A DNA stretch of 6,882 bases from Sporichthyaceae bacterium (lineage in GTDB: Bacteria; Actinomycetota; Actinomycetes; JACCUZ01). Shown piece after piece: positions 1 to 5,368 of this stretch (position 1 is the stretch's first letter; the number at the start of each line of letters is the position of its first letter). Made by a program: the position numbers and the translations under genes. The stretch is from contig JACCUZ010000283.1 of NCBI GenBank assembly GCA_013698395.1, forward strand, positions 1-6,882, read 5' to 3'. The notes beneath the pieces were generated by a model. That model did no database searches and was not told the origin of the DNA. It saw nothing but the letters and a program-made list of their open reading frames with translations.

Positions 1-88
1 TCCAGCGGGTCGCCGCCCTGGCGACATCTAGGTGATCAGCTGAAGCAAGCGTTCCGTGCCGCCTGCATTCTCTCCTCGTGCAGCACGT

Positions 89-1039
89 CTAGTCAGCCCG
101 ATGATCGTCCGGCGTAATATCGCCCTGGGCTGGCGACAGTGCCCGGAGTTGCTCGTGCGCTACAACCGCGGCCCCGGCGGCTGCCGCGAGTTGTGTCGCG
201 CCCAAGCGAGACAGCGCACGGGTCGGATGCATGACTGTCGTTTGTAGGTCACGCACCATCTCCAAATTCTTGACGAGGGATATGTCCATGTCTAGCCGGA
301 AGGCCAAGATTTCGATGAGTTCTCCCAGGTAGAGGTACTCGACTGGGTGAGTGTCACGTCCTGCCCTACGCGCAGCTTCGAAAGTTGACCGGAGCGTCTC
401 GACCCCACCGTTCTCACCTGGTCGCATGGGATGGGTAGAGATGTGTTCGATGAGTTCCGACTCCGGTGCGAGAGAACGAACCACTGACGACAGAGCCATC
501 TCGACACCCGCCACCAAGAGGTAGAAGTGACACCTGGCCGCGTGCCTATCCAGGTCACTCGGGGTGATGAACCCTTCCAAGCCTGCCCGCCACACCGTGA
601 AGCAGAACCCGGGGGCGGCGAGATGCGGGAGAACGTCGTTGATGCTGGATGAGGCACCGGCAAAGCGGCTGCGCTCGAGTGGCTGGTAGAAACCTTTAAC
701 CCGAGAGCCATCGGACAATCGATTCGTGGCAACCCAGCCGACGACCGCACTTTGCTTGACGACCGGAGCCTGGTCGAAGTTTTTTGCCTGGAGGCGCTCT
801 CGAGCGTCGCCCGCAGCTTCATTGATCTCTACGGTCTCTGCGTCCTTAAGCGGCGTTGCGATGTGATGTGCAGCGAGAGCATCAATGATCTTCAAGCGTT
901 GCGTCCTCGCAGATAGAGCGCGGTCCGAGCCGGTGCTGTAAGAGGCCGCTGGCAATGTCATCTCCGGCAACGCCCAATTGGACAAGCAGCGTCCCTTAGG
1001 TTCTGCCATCTGAACGACGTCCGTCTCGTGCGCCTCCAC
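89..1039 (-). CDS. CBS-domain-pair protein with HEPN-like C-terminal helical region, function unknown
   Basis: A 316-residue protein that I cannot name. Residues about 55-110 look like a first CBS motif (an APVV segment near residue 91, followed by VGW). A second CBS-like repeat follows around residues 130-165, with a GLEGFITPSDL segment; CBS pairs usually bind adenine nucleotides. The rest is helical and contains an FYLLVAGVEM helix and, near the C-terminus, VRDLQTTVMHP. This resembles the LRN-x-VMHP signature of HEPN-like domains, but Q266 stands where the usual Arg would be (H271 is kept), so nuclease activity is doubtful. No transmembrane segment or signal peptide is seen. The GTG start has no clear Shine-Dalgarno sequence; starts at M11 or M27 are possible. 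Base composition is less GC-rich than its neighbours, which may mean recent acquisition. It stands alone, divergent from the secreted-protein gene. The coding call is firm; the domain reading is tentative. Confidence 0.75.
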   Translation of the reverse strand: MEAHETDVVQMAEPKGRCLSNWALPEMTLPAASYSTGSDRALSARTQRLKIIDALAAHHIATPLKDAETVEINEAAGDARERLQAKNFDQAPVVKQSAVVGWVATNRLSDGSRVKGFYQPLERSRFAGASSSINDVLPHLAAPGFCFTVWRAGLEGFITPSDLDRHAARCHFYLLVAGVEMALSSVVRSLAPESELIEHISTHPMRPGENGGVETLRSTFEAARRAGRDTHPVEYLYLGELIEILAFRLDMDISLVKNLEMVRDLQTTVMHPTRALSRLGATQLAAAAGAAVVAHEQLRALSPAQGDITPDDHRAD

Positions 1040-1050
1040 CCTGTGCGAAG

Positions 1051-1215
1051 GTGACTGGCGCGCGACTGGTACTCGAGCCGGCGCTGACGCTCGCGGCCAC
1101 GATCTTCGTTCATTGGTTCGTCCTGCCGAATGCTGTCTTCACCCACCGACTGAACGCAGCGACGATCCAACGCGACGCCACGTCGTCGAGGCTGCGGATG
1201 TCGTGGTGCGGCTGA
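1051..1215 (+). CDS. possible 54-residue membrane peptide or gene remnant (doubtful)
   Basis: A short open frame from GTG at 1051 to TGA at 1213-1215 fills much of the divergent gap. It would encode one hydrophobic stretch (LTLAATIFVHWFVLPNAVF) followed by a polar, arginine-containing tail, and its third codon positions are mostly G or C, like real genes here. There is no convincing ribosome binding site and I recognise no family. It could be a small membrane protein, the remnant of a larger membrane-protein gene, or chance in GC-rich DNA. Confidence 0.2.
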   Translation: MTGARLVLEPALTLAATIFVHWFVLPNAVFTHRLNAATIQRDATSSRLRMSWCG

Positions 1216-1235
1216 GGCGGTAGCTCTCGACCGGT

Positions 1236-1241
1236 TAGGGT
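1236..1241 (+). promoter_or_regulatory. candidate -10 element for the secreted-protein gene
   Basis: TAGGGT at 1236-1241 fits the actinobacterial TANNNT -10 pattern and lies about 50 bases upstream of the ATG at 1290. A weak partial -35 match (CTGAGG, 1212-1217) is 18 bases upstream. Just downstream, GCCCC (1245-1249) and GGGGC (1255-1259) could pair. The rest of the 1040-1289 gap shows no other clear site. Confidence 0.3.
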
Positions 1242-1289
1242 CCTGCCCCGACGGGGGGCGACGTTCTCCCGCGGCCGAGGGAGCATCAG

Positions 1290-1787
1290 ATGCAGGCACG
1301 ACGGTGTATCGCCGTACTCGCTGGGACCATGATCGCGTCAGCTCTGGTCGGAACACCGGCTCAGGCCGCCTCGGGGTCGATCTCTGACCCCAGGGGCGAC
1401 GCTTACCCCGACGTCCTCAAGCTCGCCTTTGTCAACGGCGATGCCGCGGTCAAGATGACTATGACGCACGTCGACGTCGATGCGGCCGAGAGTGAGTGGT
1501 TCTTCATCCACTGGGGAACCGTCGGCAAGCGCTACGCGGTCTTGGAGAGCCGCAGCGCCGGTCAGCGCGAGCTGCTCTACTACTCTGGGGCGTCCGCCGT
1601 CCCAGTGCCGAAGGCCTGCGCAGGGCTGAAGGTCATCCACCGTGACGCGTACGACAGGACCAAGGTCGTCATTCCCCGGTCCTGCATCAGCAAGGCGCCA
1701 AATGGCCTCCGCTTCAGCGGAAAGGCGACTGCTGGCATACGGTCGTTCGACGAGACGAAGAAGTCACCGAGGATCGCCCGCGGCTAG
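1290..1787 (+). CDS. small secreted protein with signal peptide and a probable disulfide
   Basis: A 165-residue exported protein of unknown function. Residues 1-26 form a classical Sec signal peptide: a basic N-terminus (R4, R5), a hydrophobic core and a TPAQA cleavage motif, giving a mature start at about A27. The mature part opens with a DPRGDAYPDV stretch, as in many actinobacterial secreted proteins that begin with a D-P-x-G-D motif and then form beta strands. The only mature cysteines, C110 and C132, lie around an IPRSC segment and could pair in a disulfide; this Cys...IPRSC arrangement is familiar from uncharacterised actinobacterial exported proteins. The ATG start is well supported by GAGGGAG at 1277-1283, six bases upstream. 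The gene is single and converges on the GNAT gene; 54 bases separate the two stops, with no strong terminator hairpin visible. The coding and export calls are firm; the role is unknown. Confidence 0.85.
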   Translation: MQARRCIAVLAGTMIASALVGTPAQAASGSISDPRGDAYPDVLKLAFVNGDAAVKMTMTHVDVDAAESEWFFIHWGTVGKRYAVLESRSAGQRELLYYSGASAVPVPKACAGLKVIHRDAYDRTKVVIPRSCISKAPNGLRFSGKATAGIRSFDETKKSPRIARG

Positions 1788-1841
1788 GCTCGCCAAGACC
1801 TGAGGCGGGGAACAACGGCCGCGGTAGCTCGTCGACCGGGT

Positions 1842-2837
1842 TCAGAGTGAGCGCTGGAACCCAGTAGCCGTCGCCACCAGCTCGTATCCCAGCGTCTCGT
1901 TGACGCCGATCATGTGCGTGTTGGACACCGCGTTCCAGGTGTCGAGCACCCGCAACTGCGGCTCCTCCTCGGCCAGCCACCGCAGCATCCCCGTCTTTAG
2001 CAGCAGGCCGAGCCGGTGGCCCCGGTGCGCGGCGAGCACGCTGGTGTCGAACTGCTGGCCGTAGTGCGGCAGCTGTGCCTCCACGGCGGTGACGGTGTGA
2101 CCGGCCAAGACGCCGGTGTCCCGGTGGCGGGCCACGAGCTGGTAGATCCGCCGATCGGAGGCTGCCTGTGCCACCCGGAAGGAGCGCAACCGCTCAGCGC
2201 TGAACACCTCGTCCTCGAGCTTGAGGTCGTCCAGCGGTGCGTCGTTGATCGCTCCCACCATCTCGACGACCGCTGGCATGAGCTCGTCGGGGATCTCTGC
2301 CGGCATTCGGAACAGCTCGTAGTCGGTGGCGGCGCGCTCGGCGGACGTGGCGACTTCCTCGATCCGGTCCCAGGACAGTGACAGCAGGTTCTGGCGGCGT
2401 TTGGCTTCGGCGATCGCCTGCTCGAGGCCGAGGGCCGCCGCGAACGAGAGGCTGGCCGGGTTGTCGAAGCAGTCGGTCATGACGACCGTCCGGCCCTCCG
2501 CGCGCACGCGGTCCACGCCGACGCCGAAGAGGTCACGGCCGATCCCTTGGCGACGTACAACAGGGTCGACGACGAGCTCGAGGTAGCCCAGGTGGGTGTT
2601 GTCCCGACGTGGCAGCGTGACCTCGAGCAGTGCAACCACTCGGCCGCAGGTGTCGCGCGCGACGGTCGCCTCGGGCGGCTCACCGTCCCACCCGTATTGC
2701 AGTCGAGCGGTATAGGACTGCGCCGTGGTCGGCTGCTCGTGCGGACAGTCCACCTCCCGCGCAGCCTCCATGACCGCGACAGCACCGTCCACGTCGTGGC
2801 GGTCGAGGTGGTCCGGGTCGAGCGAGGTCAGCTGCAC
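1842..2837 (-). CDS. GNAT N-acetyltransferase with two tandem GNAT domains
   Basis: A 331-residue protein of two GNAT folds that would transfer an acyl group from acyl-CoA to an amine on an unknown substrate. The N-terminal domain has the acetyl-CoA motif A strand and turn, LVVDPVVRRQGIG (R95, R96, G98, G100). The C-terminal domain has a second motif A, HRGHRLG (about 271-277), followed by the motif B-like segment NAVSNTHMIGVNETLGY (about 302-318), with the typical Asn residues and closing LGY. A tandem-GNAT layout also occurs in MshD (mycothiol synthase), but I see no basis for assigning that function. The start is GTG; no strong ribosome binding site is visible, the nearest purine run being CAGGG about 14 bases upstream. 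It lies 51 bases downstream of selD on the same strand and may be cotranscribed, although nothing in it suggests a selenium role. Confidence 0.88.
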   Translation of the reverse strand: MQLTSLDPDHLDRHDVDGAVAVMEAAREVDCPHEQPTTAQSYTARLQYGWDGEPPEATVARDTCGRVVALLEVTLPRRDNTHLGYLELVVDPVVRRQGIGRDLFGVGVDRVRAEGRTVVMTDCFDNPASLSFAAALGLEQAIAEAKRRQNLLSLSWDRIEEVATSAERAATDYELFRMPAEIPDELMPAVVEMVGAINDAPLDDLKLEDEVFSAERLRSFRVAQAASDRRIYQLVARHRDTGVLAGHTVTAVEAQLPHYGQQFDTSVLAAHRGHRLGLLLKTGMLRWLAEEEPQLRVLDTWNAVSNTHMIGVNETLGYELVATATGFQRSL

Positions 2838-2878
2838 GCTGCCATGAAAGACCCTGATCCACCCGCGGCGCGACCGGT

Positions 2879-2898
2879 TATCGCACGGCTATCGCACG
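2879..2898. repeat. short tandem repeat across the selD stop
   Basis: The 9-base unit TATCGCACG occurs at 2879-2887 and again at 2890-2898, an 11-base period. The second copy contains the last codons and part of the stop of selD. It looks like a small local duplication just after the coding end and has no evident function. Confidence 0.5.
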
Positions 2899-3893
2899 AT
2901 GACCGTGACGCCGTCGCCCGCGGCCGGAACAAGCTCACCCACGACGGGGTAGCCGGGCAGCTCGGCTGCCACCAGCAGGCCACCCGAGGTCTGGGCATCG
3001 GCCAGGAGCACCGCCTCGTCCTCTGTCACCCGCAGGTCCGTGGTCGGCCGGACCCAGTCAAGGTTGCGGCGGGTACCGCCGCTGACGTAGCCGTCGCGCA
3101 GCGCCTCGCGGGCACCGTCGAGGTACGGGACCGCGCTGCTGTCGAGGACGGCCGTGACACCGCTGGCCCTGGCCAGCTTGTGCAGATGACCGAGCAGGCC
3201 GAAACCGGTGACATCCGTGGCGCACCGCGCACCTGCGGAAAGCGCGGCGTCGGCGGCGTCGCGGTTCAGGGTCACCATCGTCGCCACGGCGTGCGGGAAC
3301 GGCTCGCCGGTGGACTTGTGGCGGCTGTTGAGCACGCCGATGCCCAGCGGCTTGGTGAGCGCCAGCGGCTCGCCTGAGCGTCCCGCGTCGTTGCGCAGCA
3401 GCCGGTCGGGGTCCACCAGACCGGTGACCGCCATTCCGTACTTGGGCTCGGGGTCGTCGACGCTGTGGCCGCCACCAACGTGGCAGCCGGCCTCGGTCGC
3501 CACCTCCAGACCCCCGCGGAGCACCTCCCTGACCAGCTCCAACGGCAGCAGTTCGCGGGGCCAGGCCAACAGGTTCACGGCGACGACCGGTCGGCCGCCC
3601 ATCGCGTAGACGTCGGAGAGGGCATTGGCAGCCGCGATCCGTCCCCAGTCGAAGGGGTCGTCCACGACCGGGGTGAAGAAGTCAGCGGTCACGACGACGG
3701 CCTGGCCGTTGCTGATCCGCACGACGGCGGCGTCGTCCCCGGTGGCCAGTCCGACCAGCAGGTCGCCGTCCGGATTGAGGGCGGGCGCCATCAGGCCCGA
3801 CAACACCGCCTCGAGCTCACCCGGCGGGATCTTGCAGGCGCACCCGCCCCCGTGGGCGTACTGCGTCAGTCGGCCGACCTCAACCGTCGTCAC
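2889..3893 (-). CDS. selD: selenide, water dikinase (selenophosphate synthetase)
   Basis: Makes monoselenophosphate from selenide and ATP, the selenium donor for Sec-tRNA(Sec) synthesis. The 334-residue length is normal. The N-terminus RLTQYAHGGGCACK matches the E. coli SelD active-site segment; C18 and K21 correspond to the catalytic Cys17 and Lys20. C18 is Cys, so this SelD is not itself a selenoprotein. Metal/ATP-binding acidic motifs follow: GDDAAV (D53, D54), TADFFTP (D71), ANALSDVYAMGG (D94) and DVTGFGLLGH (D227), and near the C-terminus TSGG. The gene starts with GTG and has no Shine-Dalgarno; a -10 hexamer six bases upstream suggests a leaderless mRNA. It is divergent from selC across 58 bases, and the GNAT gene follows on the same strand. 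Identification is very secure. Confidence 0.98.
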   Translation of the reverse strand: MTTVEVGRLTQYAHGGGCACKIPPGELEAVLSGLMAPALNPDGDLLVGLATGDDAAVVRISNGQAVVVTADFFTPVVDDPFDWGRIAAANALSDVYAMGGRPVVAVNLLAWPRELLPLELVREVLRGGLEVATEAGCHVGGGHSVDDPEPKYGMAVTGLVDPDRLLRNDAGRSGEPLALTKPLGIGVLNSRHKSTGEPFPHAVATMVTLNRDAADAALSAGARCATDVTGFGLLGHLHKLARASGVTAVLDSSAVPYLDGAREALRDGYVSGGTRRNLDWVRPTTDLRVTEDEAVLLADAQTSGGLLVAAELPGYPVVGELVPAAGDGVTVIVR

Positions 3894-3899
3894 AGATCG

Positions 3900-3905
3900 A
3901 GCCTA
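3900..3905 (-). promoter_or_regulatory. -10 element giving a probably leaderless selD transcript
   Basis: On the minus strand TAGGCT (3905-3900) is followed by exactly six bases and then the selD GTG. This spacing places the transcription start at, or within a base of, the first base of the start codon, the usual arrangement of leaderless actinobacterial mRNAs, and explains the absent Shine-Dalgarno. No convincing -35 is visible. The selC promoter must lie in or near the same 58-base gap; I could not assign it (TACGCT at 3915-3920 is a weak -10 candidate). Confidence 0.5.
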
Positions 3906-3951
3906 TGCGGCGGCTACGCTCACCACCGCTCCCGCTACCAACGGCTCGCAG

Positions 3952-4046
3952 GGAGGCGTCTGGGGTCTGGTGGCCCCCGCGGTCTTCAAAACCGACGTGG
4001 TCGAGGATCTCGGCCAGGCGGGTTCGATTCCCGTCCGCCTCCGCCA
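3952..4046 (+). tRNA. selC: tRNA-Sec (anticodon TCA)
   Basis: The UGA-decoding tRNA, charged with Ser and converted to Sec. The 95-base length equals that of E. coli tRNA-Sec. The acceptor arm GGAGGCG (3952-3958) pairs with CGCCTCC (4036-4042), followed by discriminator G4043 and an encoded CCA (4044-4046). A GGGG/CCCC D-stem follows. The anticodon loop CTTCAAA (3984-3990) carries TCA at 3986-3988, with stem CGGT/ACCG. The long variable arm has an 8-bp stem (3998-4005 with 4009-4016, one G-T pair) and a 3-base loop. The T arm is GCGGG/CCCGT around TTCGATT (4018-4034). With the 5-bp T-stem, the acceptor should have eight pairs as in bacterial tRNA-Sec, but the eighth position is T3959 opposite C4035. 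The gene is divergent from selD and convergent with the minus-strand selB cluster. Confidence 0.97.
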
Positions 4047-4055
4047 AGCCGTTGT

Positions 4056-4077
4056 GCGGGGCCTCCGACGGGCCCGC
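4056..4077. terminator. candidate hairpin between selC and the convergent DsrE-like gene
   Basis: GCGGGGCC (4056-4063) can pair with GGCCCGC (4071-4077) around a 7-base loop, with one bulged G. It lies ten bases after the tRNA-Sec CCA and 33 bases beyond the stop of the convergent gene, so it could end transcription from both sides. There is no T-tract, as is common in high-GC genomes, so the call rests on the hairpin and its position. Confidence 0.35.
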
Positions 4078-4109
4078 GTGGCTGCCCCGTGGCGGCTCCG
4101 GCGGCTTGC

Positions 4110-4475
4110 TCAGTAGCTGAACGTGGTGGCGCCCTCGTCGCCGATCCACTGCCACATCGGCACCGTCCCACCCAACTCGGCGTTGCCCACCAGGTCACCC
4201 TTGTCCATCTTGCGGGCGTCGAAGCAGATCGGGCAGACGAGGAATCGACCGCCCGCCGTCTCGTAGCGGGCGAACAGGTCGGCAAGCGGTGGGCAACCCT
4301 CGCACGCCACGGCGGTCGCAAAGCCGGGGATGGCCAGCCGCACGGCCTCCTTGGTGAGGAACATCAGGGTGGGGCGCCCCTGCTCCGCCGCGCCGACCGC
4401 GACAAGGAAGGCGACCGTCACCCGCTCGGCGTCCTCGAGCCCGGTGGTGAGGCTGACGACGGCTTTGTTTCCCAT
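4110..4475 (-). CDS. DsrE-family protein with two CxxC motifs
   Basis: A 121-residue cytoplasmic protein of the DsrE/DsrF (TusBCD-like) fold. These proteins carry or transfer sulfur (sometimes other chalcogens) on reactive cysteines. The N-terminal strand KAVVSLTTGLEDAERVTVAF, the central LMFLTKEAVRLA segment and the closing GATTFSY are typical of one DsrE-like subgroup. Four cysteines form two pairs: C58 and C61 (CEGC) and C81 and C84 (CPIC). The second pair lies near the position of the active-site Cys of the fold. No in-frame TGA is present; the TGA at 4110-4112 is the true stop, since the protein is complete there. The ATG is preceded by AAAGGGA at a good distance. It is the last gene of the selB cluster, 50 bases after the ArsM-like selenoprotein gene, so a thiol or persulfide/selenide carrier serving the methyltransferases is a reasonable inference. 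Confidence 0.88.
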   Translation of the reverse strand: MGNKAVVSLTTGLEDAERVTVAFLVAVGAAEQGRPTLMFLTKEAVRLAIPGFATAVACEGCPPLADLFARYETAGGRFLVCPICFDARKMDKGDLVGNAELGGTVPMWQWIGDEGATTFSY

Positions 4476-4525
4476 GGGGTCCCTTTCGTGGGTGACAGCA
4501 GTGGGTCAGGACGGGAGCGGCCAGA

Positions 4526-5368
4526 TCACGGTCGGGTGGCAAGGAAGGCGTGACCGAAGACGGCGTAGGAGCGAGCCTTGTCCTCGCCAGGGGCACCGGC
4601 GAAGGTGTCGACCGGCGGCCCGATCGCGATGTCGACGAACCCGCAGTCCTCGAGCATCGCCTGCCAGCCCGCACACGGCAGGCCACCGGCAATTCAACCG
4701 GTCCACAGGTCAATCTGGCGCATGGCCTCGACGGGGACCGGCCGGCCGTTGGCGATGTCGGCGAACTGCAGCACGCCGCCCGGTCGCAGGACCCGCTGGA
4801 TCTCGGTGAACGCCGCCTTCTTGTCGGGGCAGAGGTTGATCACACCGTTGCTGATGACGACGTCGGCCCAGCCGTCCTCGACGGGCAGCCGCTCGGCCAG
4901 GCCTTCCCGGAACTCCACATGGGTCAGGCCGAGCTGGGCCGCGGTCGCGCGCGACTTCGTCAGCATCTCCGGTGTCATGTCGACGCCGACGACCCGACCC
5001 TGCGGTCCGACCTGGTCGGCGGCCACGAAGCTGTCGAAGCCGGCGCCGGACCCGACGTCGACCACGCGGGAGCCGGCCGGGATAGGCCGCAGCGAGAAGG
5101 GGTTGCCGACGCCGGCGAAGGACTCGACGGCCCGGTCGGGCAGGGCATCGACGACGGTCTTCGGGTAGCCCATGAGGTCAGCGGCTCTGCGTCCGGTGTG
5201 GAAGTGGTGCCCGGCGTGCGGGCTGAGAGCCACCTCGCGGTACTTGTCCCTCACCTGCTCGCGCAACTCGTCGGCGTCGACCATCAGGTCAGGCTGCCGG
5301 TCGGCCTCCCTCTCGGCGGCGCGTTCCCGACCGTGGCCATCTCCCTGCATGACCCCCTCCCTCATCAT
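4526..5368 (-). CDS. ArsM-related SAM methyltransferase, selenoprotein (U225 encoded by in-frame TGA)
   Basis: A 280-residue class I methyltransferase read as one frame, with the TGA at 4696-4694 taken as Sec. SAM-binding motif I is VVDVGSGAGFDSF (about 102-114), followed by GVDMTPEM, ISNGVINLCPDK (172-183) and the RVLRPGGVL strand. After the TGA the frame continues with IAGGLPCAGWQAML and a complete C-terminal domain to a TGA at 4528-4526. The segment LWTG-U-IAGGL aligns with LWGECLGGAL of human AS3MT, so U225 replaces Cys206, one of the two cysteines that hold As(III). The partner Cys156 is G175 here, with C180 nearby; C232 and C242 are further candidates. The family methylates trivalent arsenic; the substrate here is unproven. 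The first ATG overlaps the upstream stop by four bases (ATGA), implying translational coupling; ATG at 5350 has an equally good GGGAGG upstream. Conventional gene calling would give a truncated 224-residue product. Confidence 0.88.
4659..4696 (-). promoter_or_regulatory. UGA Sec codon plus SECIS hairpin of the ArsM-like gene
   Basis: The UGA occupies 4696-4694. A perfect 7-bp stem follows, GCCUGCC (4683-4677) with GGCAGGC (4665-4659), around an 11-base apical loop GUGUGCGGGCU (4676-4666). The loop starts at +18 after the UGA, and its first base is G. These values fit the bacterial SECIS rule as I know it: a hairpin directly downstream in the coding frame, loop about 16-37 bases after UGA, and a G in the first two loop positions. 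It would be bound by the SelB C-terminal domain. Confidence 0.8.

Noticed and set aside
1..88. Possible end of a plus-strand gene at the left edge (a frame ending in TGA at 33-35)
   Set aside because: Fewer than a dozen codons are visible and all three frames look equally plausible, so nothing can be supported.
1842..1844. Sec readthrough at the TGA of the GNAT gene
   Set aside because: Both GNAT domains are complete before it, and the frame beyond shows no similarity.
4110..4112. Sec readthrough at the TGA of the DsrE-like gene
   Set aside because: GATTFSY is the normal C-terminus of this subgroup, and the continuing frame runs into the selC region on the wrong strand.
4526..4528. A third Sec codon at the end of the ArsM-like gene
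   Set aside because: The protein is complete at this TGA, the frame beyond it has no family similarity, and the ribosome binding site of the next gene follows.
3465..4553. Long plus-strand open frame opposite selD, across selC and opposite the DsrE-like gene
   Set aside because: It is the antisense shadow of well-identified genes and crosses a tRNA gene; its composition is low-complexity and matches no family.
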